Shown: one piece after another, positions 33,895 through 47,246 of the stretch | How positions within the stretch are numbered: position 1 is the first letter of the stretch | Layout: each line of letters starts with the position of its first letter | DNA from: Craterostigma plantagineum | Taxonomy: Eukaryota; Streptophyta; Magnoliopsida; Lamiales; Linderniaceae | Direction: 5' to 3' | Length of the DNA: 64,000 nucleotides | Assembly (NCBI GenBank): GCA_027422505.1 | Contig: JAPQWV010000012.1 | Location: forward strand, 24,691,501 to 24,755,500 | Notes under the pieces: model-generated | Told to the model about the DNA's origin: nothing | The model's input: only the letters and a program-made list of their open reading frames with translations | Database searches by the model: none | Position numbers and translations under genes: made by a program

Positions 33895-36800
33895 TTTTGT
33901 TTGAGCCCAAAATTGTTATAATTACTTCGACACCTGTTATCGGATCATTTTGGTATCCTGACGTAAATTTGACATATATCAGGGTTATATATGTCCTTTC
34001 GTGTCATTTAAGTAGTTTGCCCTGAATATTTCGAAAAGCAGGTCCTTAATCATAAAGCAAAGTCTAGAGGGGCCTGAACCCAAAGCCAAACTACTTAACG
34101 GGCCTGAAGTTAAATTAACCCATTATTTTTGGCTGAAACAAACCCGTGGGACCTACCCAGATTTGTGTGAATAAACACACTAAAACCTACGCACTATTCC
34201 ATTTGAAAAGACGTCAACTAGAAAGCAGAAAGAAAATGTCAGAACTCCAACCCCTACTTGATCGTGAGAAAGACGACGATGAGCAAGAAATCCCTAAAAT
34301 TTGTACAAAACACACTAATAGATATGCAAGTGTAGTTTCAACGATAAGTAGCCAGGTGTCCCTGTATTTTTTAATTCCTTAATTTGTACAAAAATTTCCC
34401 ACGGTGCGTTGCATACTGATTTTCTTTTTTATAATATATATTCTATAAAGTAACCGACGTTCAAATAGTTTGACCACTTTCAATTATTTTCACAAGACAA
34501 AAAAAGACTTTATATACTATTTTAAGCTATTTGCTAATAGAGAATCGTTTACAGTTACTTATCACCATTGCATTGCTTCTACTTTTCTCCATGGTCACTG
34601 TACGGTCAGTTGCTGGGGCGGGCACATAAAACCAAGCAAGTTAATGTAAGCTCTATTTGTTTATAGATGAATTCTAGTGTTAATGTTGAGCCTTCAGCAT
34701 TGGCAATGTTGCGATAACATTCTAGTCAATATTTATTGGCCGAGAATGTTCCCTATGTCAGTTTTATTTCATGCCCAAAACTTATTTTATTGATGACGTG
34801 GCATTTTCTAGTTATGTGCAGGATATGGATAAGTGATGGAATGGAAATAATGTGGATAAGTTAGAGCAAAAATTGGAAAGGAGCATTGATAAATGCATCA
34901 AATCATACATTTACAAGATGTTAATCTTGTAAATCTCGAACAATGTGCATTTATGAACGAAATTAATCGGATTAGTAATGTGGTATTGGAAACTTGTTAT
35001 GTCGTATCATTATTTGTAAACACGTTATTCGGTAGGTTCGTATTGTTATTTTATAGCAAACATGTAGTATTACGTGCGGACAATCTGACACTGGTGACGT
35101 TAACGAATCATCCTGTTAATATTCCTTAACAAATAACTTCGAGAATGTATCAAATACAGATTTACAACATGTAAAATGATATTTGTGGTTCAATTTTGAA
35201 CTTTGAATACGTTTGTGATAAAATTCGTAACGTTATGTTTCATTAAAAGAGATACTAGTGTATGTTGTGAAGGAAGAGCTATATGTTTACATGATAATTT
35301 ATCTCAACTTTCACATATTGATATCAACATTCGCAAAACGTGTCTTTTAAAGAAATTTTGTGATTTAGCTTCATCATATTATCTATTTCCATGAATGTCA
35401 ATATTAGATATCCGAACGAAATGAATTTATGAACGAAATTTAATTGAAATAGTAATGTGGTATTGATTAGCTATTCTGTGGTACTTGTAGCTACAAATTT
35501 GTTATAAACTTTGCGTATGTTGTTATTTTTTATCAGACATGTAGTATTGTTTGCAGGCAATATGGTAATAGTTATTGTACTGTTAATATCTCTGCCAATC
35601 ATGAACCTTCTAGAATGTTCTTAATGATGTCTTACCGACAATGCGTGAATTGTTTCCCAGAATGCGTGATTTGTTACTCAGAATAAATAAAGTGTTACCA
35701 ACCAACATTTTGATTGACAAACGTTCAAATATCAGGTCTCATCAAAATTCTTCGTTATCACATTATCAACATTAATAATCTCATTCAATTAAAATGACTC
35801 GTGATCAAACTTAGTCGAATCTACCTTATTAGTTCATTAAAGTCGAGATTCACCTGTTTTTCAACAAGTATTAATCACATTCGATTTAACCTTACTGTAT
35901 CATTTACGTCGGAGATTCGAGCGGTTTCAATTTTATTTGGATGTCGAATTTTTTTACGATCTATTCCTCTTTGTCTTTACTTGGGTATTACACGTGTTAT
36001 TTACGGGTGACGAGTCGGTATTATTTTCTCATTATATGTTCGTCTTGCGGATATATTGGTTATAAATAGCAAGAAATATGGTATTATTGTTCCACGAGTT
36101 GTTATCGAGAAAGCATGAAGCGTAATTCAGTAACCATTTTAATTAGCAAACGTTTACCGCTTAGATATCATCAAAATTCTTCGTTATTCTATGATTAACA
36201 TCAATAATTGTCGTCGATAACTAAGACCCATGATGAACTTGTGTCGAATTTACATTATTCCGGTCATTAAAGTCGAGATTTCACCGTATTAAACGAAATT
36301 CCGAATTATGTTTTGAGCATTCGTGGTTTACGAACTTCGAAAATTCTCTTTGATTATGAATACCCATGAAAAATTGAAGTCGATACAACTTTGTGCTGTT
36401 AGTAACGTCTAGATTGGGTCGGATTTGAAACGTGAATTTTTCCTTTCAACCGCTTGAGTGTAAGGAATGTGTTTTTGCAGGAAGCGGTATTAGTTTTGAA
36501 TGATGTGTTACTTCTCTGACATTATTTGTTATTAACTAAACGAAACGTGATATTTTGTGCTATACGGGCAAAATTATTTCCTCACAATTAATGTCGCTAA
36601 TGTCCGAAACTTATCAACACCTATGATCAAATTAACGATAATTTCAACTTATATTATCACAACTGTGGAGATATGTTCGGGTCTGAGCGTAAAATCTCGT
36701 TTCGATCGACGTTGCTTGTTTGGGAGAGGTGATGGCATATACTTGTAAATTTTTGCAACAGTGAAGGGCAAATATGTCTTATTACAGGGTTTGGGTATTT

Positions 36801-36917
36801 TTCTCTGAACTTTTCAAAAAGTTGGTCCTTATTCCTTATAATTGACAAAGTTGTTACTAAATATATGCTTTATAGTACTCAATACAACACAATTTGTTAT
36901 CCAAATGAATGAAAGTA
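33895..36917 (+). repeat. Satellite unit 7 (dimer, second half)
   Basis: 3,023 bp; near-copy of unit 5 displaced by about 6,060 bp. A small deletion near 35571 (GGTAATAGTTATTG) is shared with later units 9-12, not with unit 5. Confidence 0.95.
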
Positions 36918-39874
36918 TTTTGTTTCAGCCCAAAACTGTTATAATTACTTCGACACCTGTTATCGGATCATTTTAGTATCCTGACGTAAATTTGACATAT
37001 ATCAGGGTTATATATGTCCTTTCGTGTCATTTAAGTAGTTTGCCCTGAATATTTCGAAAAGCAGGTCCTTAATCATAAAGCAAAGTCTAGAGGGGCCTGA
37101 ACCCAAAGCCAAACTACTTAACGGGCCTGAAGTTGAATTAACCCATTATTTTTGGCTGAAACAAACCTGTGGGACCTACCCAGATTTGTGTGAATAAACA
37201 CACTAAAACCTACGCACTATTCCATTTGAAAAGACGTCAACTAGAAAGCAGAAAGAAAATGTCAGAACTCCAACCCCTACTTGATCGTGAGAAAGACGAC
37301 GATGAGCAAGAAATCCCTAAAATTTGTACAAAACACACTAATAGATATGCAAATGTAGTTTCAACGATAAGTAGCCACGTGTCCCTTTATTTTTTAATTC
37401 CTTAATTTGTACAAAAATTTCCCACGGTGCGTTGCATACTGATTTTCTTTTTTATAATATATATTCTATAAAGTAACCGACGTTCAAATAGTTTGACCAC
37501 TTTCAATTATTTTCACAAGACAAAAAAAGACTTTATATACTATTTTAAGCTATTTGCTAACAGAGAATCGTTTACAGTTACTTATCACCATTGCATTGCT
37601 TCTACTTTTCTTCATGGTCACTGTACGGTCAGTTGCTGGGGCGGGCACATAAAACCAAGCAAGTTAATGTAAGCTCTATTTGTTTATTGATGAATTCTTG
37701 TGTTAATGTTGAGCCTTCAGCATTGGCAATGTTGCGATAACATTCTAGTCAATATTTATTGGCCGAGAATGTTCCCTATCTCAGTTTTATTTCATGCCCA
37801 AAACTTATTTTATTGATGACGTGGCATTTTCTAGTTATGTGCAGGATATGGATAAGTGCTGGAATGGAAAGAATGTGGATAAGGTAGAGCAAAAATTGGA
37901 AAGGAGCATTGATAAATGCATCAAATCATACATTTACAAGATGTTAATCTTGTAAATCTCGAACAATGTGCATTTATGAACGAAATTAATCGGATTAGTA
38001 ATGTGGTATTGGAAACTTGTTATGTCGTATCATTATTTGTAAACACGTTATTCGGTAGGTTCGTATTGTTATTTTATAGCAAACATGTAGTATTACGTGC
38101 GGACAATCTGACACTGGTGACGTTAACGAATCATCCTGTTAATATTCCTTAACAAATAACTTCGAGAATGTATCAAATACAGATTTACGACATGTAAAAT
38201 GATATTTGTGGTTCAATTTTGAAATTTGAATACGTTTGTGATAAAATTCGTAACGTTATGTTTCATTAAAAGAGATACTAGTGTATGTTGTGAAGGAAGA
38301 GCTATATGTTTACATGATAATTTATCTCAACTTTCACATAGTGATATCAACATTCGCAAAACGTGTCTTTTAAAGATATTTTGTGATTTAGCTTCATCAT
38401 ATTATCTATTTCCATGAATGTCAATCTTAGATATCCGAACGAAATGAATTTATGAACGAAATTTAATTGAAATAGTAATGTGGTATTGATTAGCTATTCT
38501 GTGGTACTTGTAGCTACAAATTTGTTATAAACTTTGCGTATATTGTTATTTTTTATCAGACATGTGGTATTATTTGCAGGCAATATGGTAATATTAAGTT
38601 ATTGTACTGTTAATATCTCTGCCAATCATGAACCTTCTAGAATGTTCTTAATGATGTGTTACCCACAATGCGTGAATTGTTTCCCAGAATGCGTGATTTG
38701 TTACTCAGAATAAATAAAGTGTTACCAACCAACATTTTGATTGACAAACGTTCAAATATCAGGTCTCATCAAAATTATTCGTTATCACATTATCAACATT
38801 AATAATCTCATTCAATTAAAATGACTCGTGATCAAACTTAGTCGAATCTACCTTATTAGTTCATTAAAGTCGAGATTCACCTGTTTTTCAACAAGTATTA
38901 ATCACATTCGATTTAACCTTACTGTGTCATTTACGTCGGAGATTCGAGCGGTTTCAATTTTATTTGGATGTCGAATTTTTTTACGATCTATTCCTCTTTG
39001 TCTTTACTTGGGTATTACACGTGTAATTTACGGGTGACGAGTCGGTATTATTTTCTCATTATATGTTCGTTTTGCGGATATATTGGTTATAAATAGCAAG
39101 AAATATGGTATTATTGTTCCACGAGTTGTTATCGAGAAAGCATGAAGCGTAATTCAGTAACCATTTTAATTAGCAAACGTTTACCGCTTAGATATCATCA
39201 AAATTCTTCGTTATTCTATGATTAACATCAATAATTGTCGTCGATAACTAAGACCCATGATGAACTTGTGTCGAATTTACATTATTCCGGTCATTAAAGT
39301 CGAGATTTCACCGTATTAAACGAAATTCCGAATTATGTTTTGAGCATTCGTGGTTTACGAACTTCGAAAATTCTCTTTGATTATGAATACCCATGAAAAA
39401 TTGAAGTCGATACAACTTTGTGCTGTTAGTAACGTCTAGATTGGGTCGGATTTGAAACGTGAATTTTTCCTTTCAACCGCTTGAGTGTAAGGAATGTGTT
39501 TTTGCAGGAAGCGGTATTAGTTTTGAATGATGTGTTACTTCTGTGACATTATTTGTTATTTACTAAACGAAACGTGATATTTTGTGCTATACGGGCAAAA
39601 TTATTTCCTCACAATTAATGTCGCTAATATCCGAAACTTATCAACACTTATGATCAAATTAACGATAATTTCAACTTATACTATCACAATTGTGGAGATA
39701 TGTTCGGGTCTGAGCGTAAAATCTCGTTTCGATCGACGTTGCTTGTTTGGGAGAGGTGATGGCATATACTTGTAAATTTTTGCAACAGTGAAGGGCGGAT
39801 ATGTCTTATTACAGGGTTTGGGTATTTTTCTCTGAACTTTTCAAAAAGTTGGTCCTTATTCCTTATAATTGACA
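36918..39874 (+). repeat. Satellite unit 8, truncated at its right end
   Basis: Full sequence up to TATAATTGACAA, where it jumps to TCATGAACC in mid-unit; the last 70 bp or so of the unit are missing. It lacks the 14-bp segment. Confidence 0.93.
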
Positions 39875-41194
39875 ATCATGAACCTTCTAGAATGTTCTTA
39901 ATGATGTGTTACCCACAATGCGTGAATTGTTTCCCAGAATGCGTGATTTGTTACTCAGAATAAATAAAGTGTTACCAACCAACATTTTGATTGACAAACT
40001 TTCAAATATCAGGTCTCATCAAAATTCTTCGTTATCACATTATCAACATTAATAATCTCATTCAATTAAAATGACTCGTGATCAAACTTAGTCGAATCCA
40101 CCTTATTAGTTCATTAAAGTCGAGATTCACCTGTTTTTCAACAAGTATTAATCACATTCGATTTAACCTTACTGTATCATTTACGTCGGAGATTCGAGCG
40201 GTTTCAATTTTATTTGGATGTCGAATTTTTTTACGATCTATTCCTCTTTGTCTTTATTGGGTATTACACGTGTTATTTACGGGTGACGAGTCGGTATTAT
40301 TTTCTCATTATATGTTCGTTTTGCGGATATATTGGTTATAAATAGCAAGAAATATGGTATTATTGTTCCACGAGTTGTTATCGAGAAAGCATGAAGCGTA
40401 ATTCAGTAACCATTTTAATTAGCAAACGTTTACCGCTTAGATATCATCAAAATTCTTCGTTATTCTATGATTAACATCAATAATTGTCGTCGATAACTAA
40501 GACCCATGATGAACTTGTGTCGAATTTACATTATTCCGGTCATTAAAGTCGAGATTTCACCGTATTAAACGAAATTCCGAATTATGTTTTGAGCATTCGT
40601 GGTTTACGAACTTCGAAAATTCTCTTTGATTATGAATACCCATGAAAAATTGAAGTCGATACAACTTTGTGCTGTTAGTAACGTCTAGATTGGGTCGGAT
40701 TTGAAACGTGAATTTTTCCTTTCAACCGCTTGAGTGTAAGGAATGTGTTTTTGCAGGAAGCGGTATTAGTTTTGAATGATGTGTTACTTCTGTGACATTA
40801 TTTGTTATTTACTAAACGAAACGTGATATTTTGTGCTATATGGGCAAAATTATTTCCTCACAATTAATGTCGCTAATATCAGAAACTTATCAACACTTAT
40901 GATCAAATTAACGATAATTTCAACTTATATTATCACAATTGTGGAGATATGTTCGGGTCTGAGCGTAAAATCTCGTTTCGATCGACGTTGCTTGTTTGGG
41001 AGAGGTGATGGCATATACTTGTAAATTTTTGCAACAGTGAAGGGCGAATATGTCTTATTACAGGATTTGGGTATTTTTCTCTGAACTTTTCAAAAAGTTG
41101 GTCCTTATTCCTTATAATTGACAAAGTTGTTACTAAATATATGCTTTATAGTACTCAATACAACACTATTTTGTTATCCAAATGAATGAAAGTA
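39875..41194 (+). repeat. Partial satellite unit 8b
   Basis: About 1.3 kb from the right-hand part of a unit. Its private variants (CTATATGGGC, TATCAGAAAC, TTTATTGGGTAT, CAGGATTTGGG) match the end of unit 10, not units 1-8. Confidence 0.93.
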
Positions 41195-44100
41195 TTTTGT
41201 TTCAGCCCAAAACTGTTATAATTACTTCGACACCTGTTATCGGATCATTTTGGTATCCTGACGTAAATTTGACATATATCAGGGTTATATATGTCCTTTC
41301 GTGTCATTTAAGTAGTTTGCCCTGAATATTTCGAAAAGCAGGTCCTTAATCATAAAGCCAAGTCTAGAGGGGCCTGAACCCAAAGCCAAACTACTTAACG
41401 GGCCTGAAGTTGAATTAACCCATTATTTTTGGCTGAAACAAACCCGTGGGACCTACCCAGATTTGTGTGAATAAACACACTAAAACCTACGCACTATTCC
41501 ATTTGAAAAGACGTCAACTAGAAAGCAGAAAGAAAATGTCAGAACTCCAACCCCTACTTGATCGTGAGAAAGACGACGATGAGCAAGAAATCCCTAAAAT
41601 TTGTACAAAACACACTAATAGATATGCAAATGTAGTTTCAACGATAAGTAGCCACGTGTCCCTTTATTTTTTAATTCCTTAATTTGTACAAAAATTTCCC
41701 ACTGTGCGTTGCATACTGATTTTCTTTTTTATAATATATATTCTATAAAGTAACCGACGTTCAAATAGTTTGACCACTTTCAATTATTTTCACAAGACAA
41801 AAAAAGACTTTATATACTATTTTAAGCTATTTGCTAATAGAGAATCGTTTACAGTTACTTATCACCATTGCATTGCTTCTACTTTTCTTCATGGTCACTG
41901 TACGGTCAGTTGCTGGGGCGGGCACATAAAACCAAGCAAGTTAATGTAAGCTCTATTTGTTTATAGATGAATTCTAGTGTTAATGTTGAGCCTTCAGATT
42001 GGCAAATTTGCGATAACATTCTAGTCAATATTTATTGGCCGAGAATGTTCCCTATCTCAGTTTTATTTCATGCCCAAAACTTATTTTATTGATGACGTGG
42101 CATTTTCTAGTTATGTGCAGGATATGGATAAGTGCTGGAGTGGATCAAACTGTGTGGAAAGAATGTGGATAAGGTAGAGCAAAAATTGGAAAGGAGCATT
42201 GATAAATGCATCAAATCATACATTTACAAGATGTTAATCTTGTAAATCTCGAACAATGTGCATTTATGAACGAAATTAATCGGATTAGTAATGTGGTATT
42301 GGAAACTTGTTATGTCGTATCATTATTTGTAAACCCGTTATTCAGTAGGTTCGTAATGTTATTTTATAGCAAACATGTAGTATTACGTGCGGACAATCTG
42401 ACACTGGTGACGTTAACGAATCATCCTGTTAATATTCCTTAACAAATAACTTCGAGAATGTATCAAATACAGATTTACAACATGTAAAATGATATTTGTG
42501 GTTCAATTTTGAACTTTGAATACGTTTGTGATAAAATTCGTAACGTTATGTTTTATTAAAAGAGATACTAGTGTATGTTGTGAAGGAAGAGCTATATGTT
42601 TACATGATAATTTATCTCAACTTTCACATATTGATATCAACATTCGCAAAACGTGTCTTTTAAAGATATTTTGTGATTTAGCTTCATCATATTATCTATT
42701 TCCATGAATGTCAATCTTAGATATCCGAACGAAATGAATTTATGAACGAAATTTAATTGAAATAGTAATGTGGTATTGATTAGCTATTCTGTGGTACTTG
42801 TAGCTACAAATTTGTTATAAACTTTGCGTATGTTGTTATTTTTTATCAGACATGTAGTATTGTTTGCAGGCAATATGGTAATAGTTATTGTACTGTTAAT
42901 ATCTCTGCCAATCATGAACCTTCTAGAATGTTCTTAATGATGTCTTACCGACAATGCGTGAATTGTTTCCCAGAATGCGTGATTTGTTACTCAGAATAAA
43001 TAAAGTGTTACCAACCAACATTTTGATTGACAAACGTTCAAATATCAGGTCTCATCAAAATTCTTCGTTATCACATTATCAACATTAATAATCTCATTCA
43101 ATTAAAATGACTCGTGATCAAACTTAGTCGAATCCACCTTATTAGTTCATTAAAGTCGAGATTCACCTGTTTTTCAACAAGTATTAATCACATTCGATTT
43201 AACCTTACTGTATCATTTACGTCGGAGATTCGAGCGGTTTCAATTTTATTTGGATGTCGAATTTTTTTACGATCTATTCCTCTTTGTCTTTACTTGGGTA
43301 TTACACGTGTTATTTACGGGTGACGAGTCGGTATTATTTTCTCATTATATGTTCGTTTTGCGGATATATTGGTTATAAATAGCAAGAAATATGGTATTAT
43401 TGTTCCACGAGTTGTTATCGAGAAAGCATGAAGGGTAATTCAGTAACCATTTTAATTAGCAAACGTTTACCTCTTAGATATCATCAAAATTCTTCGTTAT
43501 TCTATGATTAACATCAATAATTGTCGTCGATAACTAAGACCCATGATGAACTTGTGTCGAATTTACATTATTCCGGTCATTAAAGTCGAGATTTCACCGT
43601 ATTAAACGAAATTCCGAATTATGTTTTGAGCATTCGTGGTTTACGAACTTCGAAAATTCTCTTTGATTATGAATACCCATGAAAAATTGAAGTCGATACA
43701 ACTTTGTGCTGTTAGTAACGTCTAGATTGGGTCGGATTTGAAACGTGAATTTTTCATTTCAACCGCTTGAGTGTAAGGAATGTGTTTTTGCAGGAAGCGG
43801 TATTAGTTTTGAATGATGTGTTACTTCTGTGACATTATTTGTTATTTACTAAACGAAACGTGATATTTTGTGCTATACGGGCAAAATTATTTCCTCACAA
43901 TTAATGTCGCTAATGTCCGAAACTTATCAACACTTATGATCAAATTAACGATAATTTCAACTTCACAATTGTGGAGATATGTTCGGGTCTGAGCGTAAAA
44001 TCTCATTTCGATCGACGTTGCTTGTTTGGGAGAGGTGATGGCATATACTTGTAAATTTTTGCAACAGTGAAGGGCGAATATGTCTTATTACAGGGTTTGG

Positions 44101-44223
44101 GTATTTCTCTCTGAACTTTTCAAAAAGTTGGTCCTTATTCCTTATAATTGACAAAGTTGTTACTAAATATATGCTTTATAGTACTCAATACAACACAATT
44201 TGTTATCCAAATGAATGAAAGTA
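41195..44223 (+). repeat. Satellite unit 9
   Basis: 3,029 bp; carries both the 7-bp and 14-bp segments (the latter around 42140). Shares AAAGCCAAGTCTAGAG with unit 11. Confidence 0.95.
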
Positions 44224-47200
44224 TTTTGTTTCAGCCCAAAACTGTTATAATTACTTCGACACCTGTTATCGGATCATTTTGGTATCCTGACGTAAATTTG
44301 ACATATATCAGGGTTATATATGTCCTTTCGTGTCATTTAAGTAGTTTGCCCTGAATATTTCGAAAAGCAGGTCCTTAATCATAAAGCAAAGTCTAGAGGG
44401 GCCTGAACCCAAAGCCAAACTACTTAACGGGCCTGAAGTTGAATTAACCCATTATTTTTGGCTGAAACAAACCCGTGGGACCTACCCAGATTTGTGTGAA
44501 TAAACACACTAAAACCTACGCACTATTCCATTTGAAAAGACGTCAACTAGAAAGCAGAAAGAAAATGTCAGAACTCCAACCCCTACTTGATCGTGAGAAA
44601 GACGACGATGAGCAAGAAATCCCTAAAATTTGTACAAAACACACTAATAGATATGCAAATGTAGTTTCATCGATAAGTAGCCACGTGTCCCTTTATTTTT
44701 TAATTCCTTAATTTGTACAAAAATTTCCCACGGTGCGTTGCATACTGATTTTCTTTTTTATAATATATATTCTATAAAGTAACCGACGTTCAAATAGTTT
44801 GACCACTTTCAATTATTTTCACAAGACAAAAAAAGACTTTATATACTATTTTAAGCTATTTGCTAATAGAGAATCGTTTACAGTTACTTATCACCATTGC
44901 ATTGCTTCTACTTTTCTTCATGGTCACTGTACGGTCAGTTGCTGGGGCGGGCACATAAAACCAAGCAAGTTAATGTAAGCTCTATTTGTTTATAGATGAA
45001 TTCTAGTGTTAATGTTGAGCCTTCAGCATTGGCAATGTTGCGATAACATTCTAGTCAATATTTATTGGCCGAGAATGTTCCCTATGTCAGTTTTATTTCA
45101 TGCCCAAAACTTATTTTATTGATGACGTGGCATTTTCTAGTTATGTGCAGGATATGGATAAGTGCTGGAATGGAAAGAATGTGGATAAGTTAGAGCAAAA
45201 ATTGGAAAGGAGCATTGATAAATGCATCAAATCATACATTTACAAGATGTTAATCTTGTAAATCTCGAACAATGTGCATTTATGAACGAAATTAATCGGA
45301 TTAGTAATGTGGTATTGGAAACTTGTTATGTCGTATCATTATTTGTAAACACGTTATTCAGTAGGTTCGTATTGTTATTTTATAGCAAACATGTAGTATT
45401 ACGTGCGGACAATCTGACACTGGTGACGTTAACGAATCATCCTGTTAATATTCCTTAACAAATAACTTCGAGAATGTATCAAATACAGATTTACAACATG
45501 TAAAATGATATTTGTGGTTCAATTTTGAACTTTGAATACGTTTGTGATAAAATTCGTAACGTTATGTTTTATTAAAAGAGATACTAGTGTATGTTGTGAA
45601 GGAAGAGCTATATGTTTACATGATAATTTATCTCAACTTTCACATATTGATATCAACATTCGCAAAACGTGTCTTTTAAAGATATTTTGTGATTTAGCTT
45701 CATCATATTATCTATTTCCATGAATGTCAATCTTAGATATCCGAACGAAATGAATTTATGAACGAAATTTAATTGAAATAGTAATGTGGTATTGATTAGC
45801 TATTCTGTGGTACTTGTAGCTACAAATTTGTTATAAACTTTGCGTATGTTGTTATTTTTTATCAGACATGTAGTATTGTTTGCAGGCAATATGGTAATAG
45901 TTATTGTACTGTTAATATCTCTGCCAATCATGAACCTTCTAGAATGTTCTTAATGATGTGTTACCCACAATGCGTGAATTGTTTCCCAGAATGCGTGATT
46001 TGTTACTCAGAATAAATAAAGTGTTACCAACCAACATTTTGATTGACAAACGTTCAAATATCAGGTCTCATCAAAATTCTTCGTTATCACATTATCAACA
46101 TTAATAATCTCATTCAATTAAAATGACTCGTGATCAAACTTAGTCGAATCCACCTTATTAGTTCATTAAAGTCGAGATTCACCTGTTTTTCAACAAGTAT
46201 TAATCACATTCGATTTAACCTTACTGTATCATTTACGTCGGAGATTCGAGCGGTTTCAATTTTATTTGGATGTCGAATTTTTTTACGATCTATTCCTCTT
46301 TGTCTTTATTGGGTATTACACGTGTTATTTACGGGTGACGAGTCGGTATTATTTTCTCATTATATGTTCGTTTTGCGGATATATTGGTTATAAATAGCAA
46401 GAAATATGGTATTATTGTTCCACGAGTTGTTATCGAGAAAGCATGAAGCGTAATTCAGTAACCATTTTAATTAGCAAACGTTTACCGCTTAGATATCATC
46501 AAAATTCTTCGTTATTCTATGATTAACATCAATAATTGTCGTCGATAACTAAGACCCATGATGAACTTGTGTCGAATTTACATTATTCCGGTCATTAAAG
46601 TCGAGATTTCACCGTATTAAACGAAATTCCGAATTATGTTTTGAGCATTCGTGGTTTACGAACTTCGAAAATTCTCTTTGATTATGAATACCCATGAAAA
46701 ATTGAAGTCGATACAACTTTGTGCTGTTAGTAACGTCTAGATTGGGTCGGATTTGAAACGTGAATTTTTCCTTTCAACCGCTTGAGTGTAAGGAATGTGT
46801 TTTTGCAGGAAGCGGTATTAGTTTTGAATGATGTGTTACTTCTGTGACATTATTTGTTATTTACTAAACGAAACGTGATATTTTGTGCTATATGGGCAAA
46901 ATTATTTCCTCACAATTAATGTCGCTAATATCAGAAACTTATCAACACTTATGATCAAATTAACGATAATTTCAACTTATATTATCACAATTGTGGAGAT
47001 ATGTTCGGGTCGGAGCGTAAAATCTCGTTTCGATCGACGTTGCTTGTTTGGGAGAGGTGATGGCATATACTTGTAAATTTTTGCAACAGTGAAGGGCGAA
47101 TATGTCTTATTACAGGATTTGGGTATTTTTCTCTGATCTTTTCAAAAAGTTGGTCCTTATTCCTTATAATTGACAAAGTTGTTACTAAATATATGCTTTA

Positions 47201-47246
47201 TAGTACTCAATACAACACTATTTTGTTATCCAAATGAATGAAAGTA
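44224..47246 (+). repeat. Satellite unit 10
   Basis: 3,023 bp; lacks the 14-bp segment; shares GTTTCATCGATAAG and TTCAGTAGGTTCG with unit 12. Confidence 0.95.
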
